A stretch of 64,000 nt of DNA from Halomonas litopenaei (GCF_017303055.1 NZ_JAEKJT010000002.1:1-64000), one strand, 5' to 3'; shown: positions 45,831 through 54,475, counted from the stretch's first letter. Notes: generated from the sequence alone by a model not told the origin. Numbers and translations: made by a program.

Positions 45831-46958
45831 TCAGCTGCTCTCGTCCTGGCGGCGATAGCTCAGGGGTGAACAACCATAGTGGCGCCGAAAGGCACGGCTG
45901 AAACTCGAGGCGGAGCCAAAGCCGCAGCTTAGCCCGATGGCGAGCACGTCCAGATCGGTGTCCTTGAGCAGTGACGCGGCACGGTTCAGCCGCAGCCCCA
46001 GATAGTAGCCGGTGGGCGACTCCCCTAACTCGTCGGCGAACAGGCGCTGCAGCTGACGCAACGAGATCTGACTGCGCCGCGCAATCTCGGCAAGCTCAAG
46101 GGGTGCCTCTAGATGGCTCTCCATCAGTGACACGGCATCGATCAAGCGTGGCTGATGGGTCCCCAATCGACGCACCAGGCTCATGCGCTGCTGGTCGGTA
46201 CGGGACCGCAAACGGTCGTGAATCAGCTGTTCCGACACGTCTACCGCCAGCGCCATCCCATGCTGCCTGGCGATCATCTCCAGGGTCATGTCCATGGCAG
46301 CAGCCCCACCAGCACAGAAAAAACGTCGTTGGCCGAGCAGGAAGAGCTCATCGCAGGTGCGAATGGTGGGATAACGCTCGTTGAAGGCCGGTAGCGTCTC
46401 CCAATGCAGCGTAACGGTCTCTCCGGCCAGCAACCCGGCCTCGGCCAGCACCACCGCACCGGTGTCGAGGGCCCCGATACGACAGCCTCCTTGGTCCAGG
46501 CGGTTGAGCCAGGCACTCAGACCACGACCGATCCACTGCTCTGGATCAAACCCGCTGCACACCGCCAACGACGGCAAGTGGCGCACCTGGTCGATAGCAT
46601 GGTCCACCATCAGCGTCATGCCATTGCTGGCGGTGACAGGATCACCAGATAGCCCGATCACCGTCCACTCGTAGAGCGGACGACCGGCAATCCGGTTAGC
46701 GATGCGCAAGGGCTCTACCGCCGAGAAGAACGCCATCATCGAAAACTGGGGCAATAACAGAAAACCCATGCGTTCGCTGGTGGTCGATGCCGAGAACATG
46801 GGTTCGTTGTCGCCTGAGCCATCAGCGGTGGTGTCAGCGGTGGTGTCAGCGTGAGGATGACGCCCCTGGCCCTCATCAGGGTGGCCGTCCTTGCCCCGCC
46901 CATGGGGCTGATCGCTAGCCTCCATGTGGATCTGCCCCTGGCCTGGCCAAGTCTGCAT
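45831..46958 (-). CDS. GlxA/CdhR-type AraC-family regulator (1 of 3)
   Basis: 375 residues. A DJ-1/PfpI-like sensor domain (~62-230: GFLLLPQFSMMAFFSAVEPLRIANR, GALDTGAVVLAEAGLL) is followed by a C-terminal AraC double helix-turn-helix (~275-370: ISLRQLQRLFADELGESP, GFGSASSFSRAFRRHYG). The SD AAAGGAAG before the ATG at 46958 supports a 60-residue His/Asp/Gly-rich leader, which is odd for the family. Relatives such as CdhR, GbdR and SouR activate catabolism of carnitine, betaine or sarcosine. Convergent with piuC and divergent from the second regulator. Confidence 0.9.
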   Translation of the reverse strand: MQTWPGQGQIHMEASDQPHGRGKDGHPDEGQGRHPHADTTADTTADGSGDNEPMFSASTTSERMGFLLLPQFSMMAFFSAVEPLRIANRIAGRPLYEWTVIGLSGDPVTASNGMTLMVDHAIDQVRHLPSLAVCSGFDPEQWIGRGLSAWLNRLDQGGCRIGALDTGAVVLAEAGLLAGETVTLHWETLPAFNERYPTIRTCDELFLLGQRRFFCAGGAAAMDMTLEMIARQHGMALAVDVSEQLIHDRLRSRTDQQRMSLVRRLGTHQPRLIDAVSLMESHLEAPLELAEIARRSQISLRQLQRLFADELGESPTGYYLGLRLNRAASLLKDTDLDVLAIGLSCGFGSASSFSRAFRRHYGCSPLSYRRQDESS

Positions 46959-47014
46959 GGCTATCTTCCTTTACGCTTTCTACTGTGTGCGACCGATCGC
47001 CAAGCCTAGGCGTT

Positions 47015-47159
47015 GTCCGAAACGTCGACGAGCGAAGGTTAGACAAGGCAGAAATCGGTGAGAAAGCGCAGTTTACGAGGTGTAACTGAGCATTTTAACC
47101 GGGCTGGCGTACCAGCCGATGTTTAACACCGTATCACCAAGCGCAGACACTTTACGTAC
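47015..47159. repeat. ERIC-like imperfect palindrome, copy 2 (145 bp)
   Basis: Same element as 32189-32317, ends GTCCGAAACGT and ACTTTACGTAC. It carries an extra hairpin in the centre at 47102-47117 (GGCTGG-CGTA-CCAGCC), which makes it about 16 bp longer. It lies in the ~390-bp region between two divergent regulator genes; the rest of that region has no other feature I can support. Confidence 0.82.
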
Positions 47160-47349
47160 AAGCCCCAGCATAGCGCGCAGCCCCAAGGCGAGGGCCGGGC
47201 TTGAGCCGGGTCGCCTGCGCTGTCATGCTTTTACGCCATCCTATCGAGAGGCCCTGGCGGCGCGCCATGCTCCACTCCCATTCTCACGACTCGTCGCCCC
47301 GTCGGCATCAGGCTCATGCCCAGGCCCAGGCGATGCGGAGGAAGCCGTC

Positions 47350-48333
47350 GTGCGCCTGACCTACCAGGGACCGAGTCCGGAAGCCATCGGCTTTTTGCTG
47401 TTGCCTCGTTTTTCCATGGTGGCGCTGTTCTCCGCCATCGATCCTCTGCGCATTGCCAACCGACTGTCCGGTGAGACGCTATTTCGCTGGCACCTGATCA
47501 GCAGGGATGGGCTGCCGGTCCATGCCAGCAACGGCATTCCCCTGGCGGTCGAGCACGCACTAGAGGACACCCCATGGCTGCCCAGCCTTGCCGTCTGCGC
47601 CAGCTTTGAGCCCATGGCCGCCGTCGATGACAGCCTGACCACCTGGCTGACGCAACGTCGCGAGCAGCGCACCTGCCTGGGGGCGCTGGATACAGGGGCT
47701 TTCTGCCTTGCGTCCGCCGGACTGATCGACGACACCGTCACCTTGCACTGGGAGAGCCTGCCCGAATTCAGGCGCCAGCACCCCCATATAGAAGCGGTGG
47801 AGTCGCTTTACGAAGTGACACCCAGCGGCTTTTTCGGGGCTGGGGCCAGCGCCTCCATCGACCTGGCACTGGACACCATTCGACGCCGCCACGGCGACGC
47901 CTTGACCCGCCGCGTCAAGGAGCAGCTGGTGCATGACCATCGGCGGCTGCCGGCCAGCCGACAGCGTGACGTCCGCTACCAGGAGCGACTGCCACAACGC
48001 CTGGCCACCCTTATCGGGATCATGGATGCCCACCTGGAATCCCCCCTATCCATTCCCCAGCTGGCTTCCGCCATCGGACTATCGGAGCGCCAGCTGGAGC
48101 GGGAGTGCCAGCAGCATCTGTCCCGCACCCCAGGGCAGCTGTACCTGGAGCGGCGCCTGAGCCTCGCCCATCAACTGGTCACCAGTACCCGACACAGCGT
48201 CATGGATATCGCACTGGCCAGCGGCTTTGCCTCAGCCTCGAGCTTCACCCGCGCCTTTCGCCAACACCACGGTGCCTCGCCTAGCGCCTTGCGACGTAAG
48301 CCCACCCCTCCGATGTCGGATTCTGCACGATAA
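47350..48333 (+). CDS. GlxA/CdhR-type AraC-family regulator (2 of 3)
   Basis: 327 residues from a GTG at 47350 that has a very strong SD (GGAGGAAG, 5 bp away). This start gives the usual family length. A longer frame from 47119 begins inside the palindromic repeat and is rejected. Sensor domain IGFLLLPRFSMVALFSAIDPLRIANR ...GALDTGAFCLASAGL; C-terminal HTH with LSERQLERECQQHLSRTPGQ and GFASASSFTRAFRQHHG. It is upstream of, and on the same strand as, the butyrobetaine-type dioxygenase, which it may control. Confidence 0.9.
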   Translation: MRLTYQGPSPEAIGFLLLPRFSMVALFSAIDPLRIANRLSGETLFRWHLISRDGLPVHASNGIPLAVEHALEDTPWLPSLAVCASFEPMAAVDDSLTTWLTQRREQRTCLGALDTGAFCLASAGLIDDTVTLHWESLPEFRRQHPHIEAVESLYEVTPSGFFGAGASASIDLALDTIRRRHGDALTRRVKEQLVHDHRRLPASRQRDVRYQERLPQRLATLIGIMDAHLESPLSIPQLASAIGLSERQLERECQQHLSRTPGQLYLERRLSLAHQLVTSTRHSVMDIALASGFASASSFTRAFRQHHGASPSALRRKPTPPMSDSAR

Positions 48334-48485
48334 TTGTCGACTTCTGCACGATGCCTCAGCCCCACCGGCGCCATGCTGTGGCCATCGTCGTGACCCACTG
48401 CAGGGGGCTGAATGCCTGCCCGCTGGGGTGCGTCACCCACACGTCGCTTTCCGACGACTCGTCCAGGCTAGCTCAAGGAGGCTCC

Positions 48486-49784
48486 ATGCACGCGCAGACG
48501 TCTCGACCGTCCGCTAACTCCTCTACGTCCTCTGTTTCCACCACCGCGTCCTCCGCCGCCACACCGCCGTCGGCGCTGCCACCGACGCCCGACTACGACA
48601 GCTGGCCGGTAGCGGTGGCCATCGCCGAGGTGACGAGCGACTCTCGGGTGCTGACCGTGACCTGGCAGGATGGCCGCGTCAGCCGCTACCACAGTGTCTG
48701 GCTGAGAGAAAATGCCGCCGATGACAGCACCATCAATCCCGCCACACGAGAGCGCATTCTCGACCTGTCGTGCCTGGAGGCTTGGCCGCAGATAGCGGCT
48801 GCGCGGCTCGATGACAGCGGAGCCGTGGAACTGATCATGAGTCCTGAACAGCGCACACTGCGCTTTCATCCGGGCTGGCTGCGCGCCCACGACTATGACA
48901 ACTGCGAGGATCCACTGGCTCCACTGGTCGCCGTGGAGACCTGGCTGGGAGGAGCGGACGCGGCGCCTGACACCTTGGACGCCAGCACCTTTTCCACCAC
49001 CGCCATCGATAGCCCGGAAGAAGCCTCGACGCTGGAGCCAGCACTGGAGTCACTGCTGCGCAAGGGCCTGGTGCGCCTGCGCGGCCTGCCCACGGAGCCT
49101 GGGACACTGGCCAGAGTTGCCGAGCGTATCGGCCCGGTAAGAGCCACCAACTTCGGCACCCTGTTCGACGTGCGCGCCAAGCCTGACCCTGACTCCAACG
49201 CTTATACCTCGATTGCGCTTCCTCCCCACGTGGATCTGCCCACGCGGGAATACCATCCTGGCCTGCAGTGCCTGCACTGCCTCGAAAACAGCGTCGCCGG
49301 TGGACAGGCGGTCATGCTCGATGGCTTTGCGGTGGCGGACGCCCTGCGCCAGGAAGACCCTGAGGCTTTCTCCACCCTGACCCAGGTACATTGGCGCTAC
49401 GCCAACACCGCCAAGACCACGGACTATGTCTGGCATTCGCCGATGATCGTGCTGGATGATCAGGGCCAGCTCAGCGAAGTGCGCATTGCCGACTTCCTGC
49501 GAGGGCCGCTGATGACGGACTTCGACCTGGTCGAAGAGGCCTATCGCGCCCTGATGGCGCTGCAGGGGCTATTGCGTCAGTCCCGCTTCGCGCTGCGCTT
49601 TACCTATGCACCGGGAGACCTGGTGATCTTCGACAACCGGCGTCTGTTGCACGCCCGCGACGCCTTCGAGGGCGACTCAGGACATCGCTGGCTACAGGGC
49701 TGCTACCTCGAACGTGATGAGGTCCGCTCCCGTTATCGTATGCTCCAGCGTCGTCAACGAGAGCGCAGCCTCAGCGACGCCTAA
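48486..49784 (+). CDS. Gamma-butyrobetaine-hydroxylase-like 2OG dioxygenase
   Basis: 432 residues. A Ser/Thr-rich leader (~1-36) precedes the DUF971-like N-terminal domain (~45-140), and the TauD/BBOX catalytic domain fills ~165-425. Iron ligands are HVD (LPPHVDLPTREYH) and the His of NRRLLHARDAF; Arg of GHRWLQG binds 2-oxoglutarate. The N-terminal domain lacks the Cys cluster that binds zinc in known butyrobetaine hydroxylases (the segment reads WLRENAADDSTINP). Hydroxylation of gamma-butyrobetaine to carnitine would feed the cdh operon 8 kb away. SD AAGGAGG before the ATG. Related substrates are possible. Confidence 0.82.
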   Translation: MHAQTSRPSANSSTSSVSTTASSAATPPSALPPTPDYDSWPVAVAIAEVTSDSRVLTVTWQDGRVSRYHSVWLRENAADDSTINPATRERILDLSCLEAWPQIAAARLDDSGAVELIMSPEQRTLRFHPGWLRAHDYDNCEDPLAPLVAVETWLGGADAAPDTLDASTFSTTAIDSPEEASTLEPALESLLRKGLVRLRGLPTEPGTLARVAERIGPVRATNFGTLFDVRAKPDPDSNAYTSIALPPHVDLPTREYHPGLQCLHCLENSVAGGQAVMLDGFAVADALRQEDPEAFSTLTQVHWRYANTAKTTDYVWHSPMIVLDDQGQLSEVRIADFLRGPLMTDFDLVEEAYRALMALQGLLRQSRFALRFTYAPGDLVIFDNRRLLHARDAFEGDSGHRWLQGCYLERDEVRSRYRMLQRRQRERSLSDA

Positions 49785-49800
49785 GCCCTTTAGCAAGCGC

Positions 49801-50880
49801 CTAGCTGTCCTGCCTGCCGCCCGGCCCCAAGCCACGCCGGGCGGTCACACTGGGCGCTTCCCCAAAACGCCGACGGTAGGCCCGTGAGAAGTGCGCCAGA
49901 TGCGTAAAGCCCACGGCGACGGCTGCCGCCGTAACGGTCATGCGACTGTCCGCGAGCATCCGCTGAGCCTGATCCAGACGCATGTTGAGGTAGCACTGCT
50001 TGGGCGTTTCGCCAAACTCTGCCATGAACCGGCGGGTCAGCTGCCGCTGGGACAGGCCTGCCAGCCGACACACGTCGGGAATCGACAACGCCTGGGTCAG
50101 ATTGGCCTCCATCACCGCCAGGGCCTTCAACACCGGGCGCGGCAATCCGCCGCCCACAGCGGGGTTGTCGACGGGATCGATGTGGCCTGCAGAGTGGCCG
50201 TCGCCCTGGGGGCGGGAGTGCATGATCTGTCTTCCAACCGCCTCTGCCAATGCAGGACCGTAAAGGGTCGTCACCCATTCCAGCATCATGTCGATACTGG
50301 CTGAGCCTCCGGACCCGGTCAGTCTTGCCCCTTCCCACACGTAGCTGTCGGGGCGCACCTCCAGGCCAGGAAACTCCTCACGAAATGCCGGCACACTCTC
50401 CCAGTGCAGCGCCACCGGATAGCCCTCCATGACCCCCGCTCGTGCCAGAATGAAGGGCGCCGTATCCAGCCCACCCAACCACACCCCATAGGCCGACAGG
50501 CGTTTCAGCAATAGCAGGTCATCCACGGTCACCATCGCTTCAGGCTCATAGGACGACACCACCATCAGGCGGCCGCTGGAGGCGATGCCCTGATACCAGT
50601 CCGCCTCGGTGACCTCAGCCAGGCGCCCGTCCACATCAATGCGTACGCCATTGCTGGCCATGACCGGCTCGCCATCGCTGGACAACAGCCGCCAGGCAAA
50701 CAGATCCCGGCCAAACCGATTGGCCACTCGCAGCGGCTCAAGCAGGCACACCAGCGTCAACATCGAGAACTTGGGCACCAGCCACACGTCCAGCGTGTGC
50801 TCGGCCTGAGCAGGGCTGAGCAGCGGGGGTGAGTCAGGCCGGGGATAGGGATGGCTGGAAGGCCAGTCGGTGGACGTCAT
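49801..50880 (-). CDS. GlxA/ArgR-type AraC-family regulator (3 of 3)
   Basis: About 359 residues from the ATG at 50880. The sensor domain is more diverged than in the other two (DVWLVPKFSMLTLVCLLEPLRVANRFG, GGLDTAPFILARAGVM). The HTH has LSQRQLTRRFMAEFGETPKQ and GFTHLAHFSRAYRRRFG. A GTG start at 50937 would add 19 residues and has a weak SD; the ATG has none. It is divergent from the oxygenase-transaminase operon and so is its likely regulator. Direct repeats lie at 50883-50918 next to the start. The same family includes ArgR of Pseudomonas, a regulator of arginine catabolism. Confidence 0.88.
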   Translation of the reverse strand: MTSTDWPSSHPYPRPDSPPLLSPAQAEHTLDVWLVPKFSMLTLVCLLEPLRVANRFGRDLFAWRLLSSDGEPVMASNGVRIDVDGRLAEVTEADWYQGIASSGRLMVVSSYEPEAMVTVDDLLLLKRLSAYGVWLGGLDTAPFILARAGVMEGYPVALHWESVPAFREEFPGLEVRPDSYVWEGARLTGSGGSASIDMMLEWVTTLYGPALAEAVGRQIMHSRPQGDGHSAGHIDPVDNPAVGGGLPRPVLKALAVMEANLTQALSIPDVCRLAGLSQRQLTRRFMAEFGETPKQCYLNMRLDQAQRMLADSRMTVTAAAVAVGFTHLAHFSRAYRRRFGEAPSVTARRGLGPGGRQDS

Positions 50881-50882
50881 GG

Positions 50883-50918
50883 GGCGAATTTGATCAACAA
50901 GATGGCGAATTTCATCAA
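50883..50918. promoter_or_regulatory. Two direct repeats, period 21 bp, beside regulator 3
   Basis: GGCGAATTTGATCAA at 50883 and GGCGAATTTCATCAA at 50904 differ by one base and are spaced by exactly two helical turns, as expected for the paired half-sites of an AraC-type protein. If the regulator starts at the upstream GTG, the same bases would instead code for FDEIRHL-VDQIRPM. Confidence 0.6.
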
Positions 50919-51030
50919 ATGATAACCGAACCCGCACAGTAACCTAAGGAAAACTCTGAACAAACCGCTGAGCCAGGCCCTTCGGTGGCGCTGACTCGGC
51001 ACGTTCGACGGCCCTCGGAGACGGTTTTCC

Positions 51031-52155
51031 ATGATCCTGCAGACGCCCCCTGCCCTTGCCGACAATGGACGCCAGCTACAGCTGTTCCTGTCCAACGGCC
51101 AGCTTCATCTCGATGCGCTATGGCTACGCGAGCGCCTGCCACAGGCGGATACGCTCGACCCCCAGACCGGTCAGCGGCTGATCGAGGCCGCCGAGCTGCC
51201 CCTGGACCTGGCGCTGACCGCTGCCAGCGCTGAGGAAGGCGAACTGGCACTGGCGTTCTCCGACGGTCAGCAGGGGCGCTTCCCTCTTGCGGAGCTGGCC
51301 AGGTCAGCCAGCACTGGCAGCGCAGACACACCGCCCCGCGAGCTGTGGGATGCTGCTCTCGAGGTCCCCTCCAGCGTCGACTTCAGCGAGGCGCTCACCA
51401 GCGACGCGGCGCTGCTGACCCTGCTGCTCAAGCTGGAGCGCTTCGGCTTTGTTCACGTGTCAGGGCTACCGGACGACACCGACGCCATGCAGCCGTTGAT
51501 CGATCGCATCGGCCCTCTGCGGCGCACCAACTGGGGCGGCATTGCCGACGTCAAGTCGGTGGCCAATGCCTATGACCTGACCATGACCCAACGCGGACTC
51601 GAGCCACACACCGACAATCCCTATCGTGACCCGATTCCCGGCTACATCTGGCTGCACTGCCTGACCAACGCCGCCGAGGGAGGCGACAGCACGCTGGTAG
51701 ACGGTTTCGAGGCGGCACGCCGCCTGCGACAGCAAGACCCCGAGGCCTTCGACTGCCTCACCCGGGTAAGCCCCCGCTTTCGCTATCAGGACGACGCCAC
51801 CCACCTGGAAAGCCGCGGGCCGCTGATCGAATGTGATCCCCACGGAGAGGTGGTCAGGGTGCGCTACTCCAATCGCACCGAACGGGTCGATGCCATGGAG
51901 AGCCAGGAGTTGCGACGCTACTACGCCGCGCGCAAGGCCTTCTACGATCTGATCCGCAGCGAGGCGCTTACCCTGCGCCTTAAGCTGTCGCCAGGCGAGA
52001 TGCTGATCATGGACAACTACCGCCTGTTGCATGGCCGCACCTCGTTCACCCTTGACGGTGGCGTGCGCCATCTACGCCAGGGCTACGTCGATCGGGACAG
52101 CACCGCCAGCCGCCGCCTGGTGTTGAGTCGTCACCTCGCAGGAGTCACCTCATGA
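51031..52155 (+). CDS. TmpA/BBOX-like 2OG-dependent dioxygenase
   Basis: 374 residues. A DUF971-like N-terminal part without the zinc Cys cluster (WLRERLPQADTLDP) precedes a TauD-type catalytic domain with HTD (EPHTDNPYRDP), His of NYRLLHGRTSF, and Arg of RHLRQGYVDRD. Its partner in ATGA overlap is an HD-type di-iron oxygenase candidate. That pairing is the hallmark of TmpA/TmpB, where TmpA (once annotated as butyrobetaine hydroxylase) hydroxylates 2-trimethylaminoethylphosphonate. Substrate here is unproven; quaternary amines or guanidino acids are alternatives. First gene of the operon, divergent from regulator 3. Confidence 0.8.
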   Translation: MILQTPPALADNGRQLQLFLSNGQLHLDALWLRERLPQADTLDPQTGQRLIEAAELPLDLALTAASAEEGELALAFSDGQQGRFPLAELARSASTGSADTPPRELWDAALEVPSSVDFSEALTSDAALLTLLLKLERFGFVHVSGLPDDTDAMQPLIDRIGPLRRTNWGGIADVKSVANAYDLTMTQRGLEPHTDNPYRDPIPGYIWLHCLTNAAEGGDSTLVDGFEAARRLRQQDPEAFDCLTRVSPRFRYQDDATHLESRGPLIECDPHGEVVRVRYSNRTERVDAMESQELRRYYAARKAFYDLIRSEALTLRLKLSPGEMLIMDNYRLLHGRTSFTLDGGVRHLRQGYVDRDSTASRRLVLSRHLAGVTS

Positions 52156-52793
52156 CAGCGACCGACAGCACCCTCTCCAGCCAAGCCAAGCAAGCCGAGC
52201 AAACAGAGCAAGCCACGTTTGCCCGCTTCGATGAGAGTACCGCCGCCGAGTGGCGGCTGATCGACCAGCATTTCCGCGCCTACCAGGATGACGCCTGCCG
52301 CCGCGTGCTCGATCATCTGGCGCGACTGAAGGGCGATACCCACGGCTATCCGGTAGATCGCTACGAACACTGCCTGCAGACCGCCACCCGCGCACTGCGC
52401 GACGGTGCCGATGAAGAGATGGTCGTGTGTGCGCTGCTTCACGATATCGGCGACGACCTGGCCCCGGCCAACCACGCCGAGATTGCGGCTGCGATCCTTG
52501 AACCCTTCGTCGATCCTCTCAACGTGTGGATGATTCGGCATCATGAGCTGTTTCAGGGCTACCACTATCGCCATTTCTTTGGCCAGGACCGACACGCCCG
52601 TGAGGCCTATCGCGACCATCCAGCCTACGCTCGCACCGTCAGGTTCTGCGATGAGTGGGACCAGACCAGCTTCGATCCCGACTATGACACCCTGCCCTTG
52701 TCAGCGTTTCTGCCGATGATTCAGCGGGTCATGCAACGCCCCCCCTTTGGCGGCCTGCCTGACGTCGTGGATGATCCACAGGAGCGCTCATGA
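52152..52793 (+). CDS. HD-domain mixed-valent di-iron oxygenase candidate (TmpB/PhnZ-like)
   Basis: 213 residues. The metal-ligand pattern His73 (YEHCLQTA), His97-Asp98 (LLHDIGDD), His108 (NHAEI), His130/131 (RHHELF) and Asp167 (FCDEWDQ) fits the six-ligand H-HD-H-H-D set of PhnZ, TmpB and MIOX; ordinary HD hydrolases lack the two middle His. The 24-residue spacing from first His to HD equals that of PhnZ. TmpB cleaves the C-P bond of the hydroxylated phosphonate to give glycine betaine and phosphate. Overlaps both neighbours by ATGA. An older reading as a phosphohydrolase is less likely given the partner. Confidence 0.78.
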   Translation: MTATDSTLSSQAKQAEQTEQATFARFDESTAAEWRLIDQHFRAYQDDACRRVLDHLARLKGDTHGYPVDRYEHCLQTATRALRDGADEEMVVCALLHDIGDDLAPANHAEIAAAILEPFVDPLNVWMIRHHELFQGYHYRHFFGQDRHAREAYRDHPAYARTVRFCDEWDQTSFDPDYDTLPLSAFLPMIQRVMQRPPFGGLPDVVDDPQERS

Positions 52794-54475
52794 GAACCTG
52801 CGCCCAGACCCTGATCACGCTGCTGGAAGACTATGGCGTCGATACCGTGTTCGGTATTCCCGGCGTGCACACCGTCGAGCTATACCGAGGTCTCGAGGGG
52901 GCCGGCCTGCGCCATGTCACACCCCGCCATGAGCAAGGGGCAGGATTCATGGCCGATGGCTACGCCAGAGCCAGCGGCAAGCCCGCGGCTTGCTTTATCA
53001 TTACCGGCCCAGGCATGACCAATATCGCCACTGCCATGGGCCAGGCCCTGGCAGACTCGGTGCCGATGCTGGTGATATCCAGCGTCAATCGCGTGGCAAC
53101 CCTGGGCCGGGGCCAGGGCCGACTGCACGAGATGCCTCAGCAGAGCGCAACGCTTGCCGGTGTCGCGCGCTTCAGCCATACCCTGCTCGACCCTGAGGCC
53201 CTTCCGGAAGTGCTGGCGCGGGCCTTCGCCATCTTCCAGGGTGCCCGGCCCGGGCCCGTTCACATCGAGATTCCCATCGACCTGTTTGATGCGCCAGTGA
53301 GCCGCGCGCCAGGCCGGCCGATCCGTGTCTTCCCGCCGGCGCCAGCTCCGCAGGCCGTGCATGAGGCCGCCCGCTGGCTTGATCAAGCCCAACGGCCGCT
53401 GGTCCTGGTGGGTGGTGGTGCCTGCTCCGCCGCAGCGTCCGTCAAGGCCCTGGTCGAGCGCCTGGGTGCTCCCGTGCTGACCACGGTCAATGCGCGTGGT
53501 GTGCTCGGCAGTCATCACCCCCTGGATCTTGGCACCACCGCCAGCCTGGCACCGGTACGCCATCTGGCGCGTGACGCCGATGTCGTGCTTGCCCTGGGTA
53601 CCGAGCTTGGCGAAACCGACTACGATCTGGTCTTCAACGATGGCTTCGCCCTTCAGGGCCGCGTGATTCGTGTTGACCTGGACGTCGAGCAGCTTGCCCG
53701 TAACCGCTCCGCGGAGCTGGCGATGGTCGCCGACGTCGGTCTCGCCGCAGACGCGCTGCTCGGCGCTCTGAGCGAATCAGCGGCGCCTGGTCGTCCGTCA
53801 CGCTCCGAGAGTGCTGAGCAGTTACGCGCGGGTGCCGAGCGCTGCCGCGCGGTTCGTCGTGACCTCGCGCTGTACGAAGACCCGGAGCTGAAGCCCTATC
53901 TGCCCCTGTTCGATATCCTCGATGACGCCTTGCCCGAGGCCATCATCGTCGGTGACTCCACGGGGCCCGTGTACGCCGGCAACGTCATCGCTCGACGCTC
54001 GGCGCCTCGCCGCTGGTTCAATGCCGCCACCGGGTTCGGCACCTTGGGCTATGGCCTGCCCGCCGCGCTGGGAGCCGCCCTGGCCAAGCCTCAGCTTCCC
54101 GTGGTTGCCCTGGTCGGCGACGGTGGTCTGCAGTTCGTGCTCGGCGAACTCGCCACCGCGCGCGATCTTGCTCAAGCTCCTGATGCCTCCGACAAGGTCC
54201 AGCCCCTGGTGCTGATCATCTGGAACAATGACGGTTACGACGAAATCCGTCGCTACATGAGTGCTGATGGCGTCGCTCACATCGGCGTCAACCTGCAGCC
54301 GCCGTCCTTCGCTCCCCTATGTGATGCCTTCGCCTGCCGATACATCAGCGTCAACGCACCAGAAGCGCTACGAGAGGCCCTGACAACACTGGACCAGGCC
54401 GCCTCGCCGCTGGTCATCGAGGTCGACGCCCTTGCCTGGCAAGCATCACTGGAGCAGCCTGCCACCGGCTGTTGA
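52790..54475 (+). CDS. aruI: ThDP-dependent 2-oxoacid decarboxylase (AruI-like)
   Basis: 561 residues in three domains. The N-terminal Pyr domain has FGIPGVHTVELYRGL and the catalytic Glu in TPRHEQGAGFMADGYARASG; a central domain follows; the C-terminal PP domain carries the ThDP/Mg motif GDGGLQFVLGELATA...NND. The N-terminal 90 residues closely recall AruI of Pseudomonas, which decarboxylates 5-guanidino-2-oxopentanoate (2-ketoarginine). An AruH-like transaminase lies 1.9 kb downstream, so the two may act in sequence. ATGA overlap with the HD gene places it in the oxygenase operon, which is not the known aru context, so the natural substrate may differ. Confidence 0.8.
   Translation: MRTCAQTLITLLEDYGVDTVFGIPGVHTVELYRGLEGAGLRHVTPRHEQGAGFMADGYARASGKPAACFIITGPGMTNIATAMGQALADSVPMLVISSVNRVATLGRGQGRLHEMPQQSATLAGVARFSHTLLDPEALPEVLARAFAIFQGARPGPVHIEIPIDLFDAPVSRAPGRPIRVFPPAPAPQAVHEAARWLDQAQRPLVLVGGGACSAAASVKALVERLGAPVLTTVNARGVLGSHHPLDLGTTASLAPVRHLARDADVVLALGTELGETDYDLVFNDGFALQGRVIRVDLDVEQLARNRSAELAMVADVGLAADALLGALSESAAPGRPSRSESAEQLRAGAERCRAVRRDLALYEDPELKPYLPLFDILDDALPEAIIVGDSTGPVYAGNVIARRSAPRRWFNAATGFGTLGYGLPAALGAALAKPQLPVVALVGDGGLQFVLGELATARDLAQAPDASDKVQPLVLIIWNNDGYDEIRRYMSADGVAHIGVNLQPPSFAPLCDAFACRYISVNAPEALREALTTLDQAASPLVIEVDALAWQASLEQPATGC

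Noticed and set aside
47119..47349. N-terminal extension of the second GlxA-type regulator starting inside the palindromic repeat
   Set aside because: A strong SD precedes the GTG at 47350, which also gives the normal family length.
52152..52793. Reading the HD protein as an ordinary phosphohydrolase
   Set aside because: Two additional His ligands between HD and the final Asp, and the coupled 2OG dioxygenase, fit the di-iron oxygenase group better.
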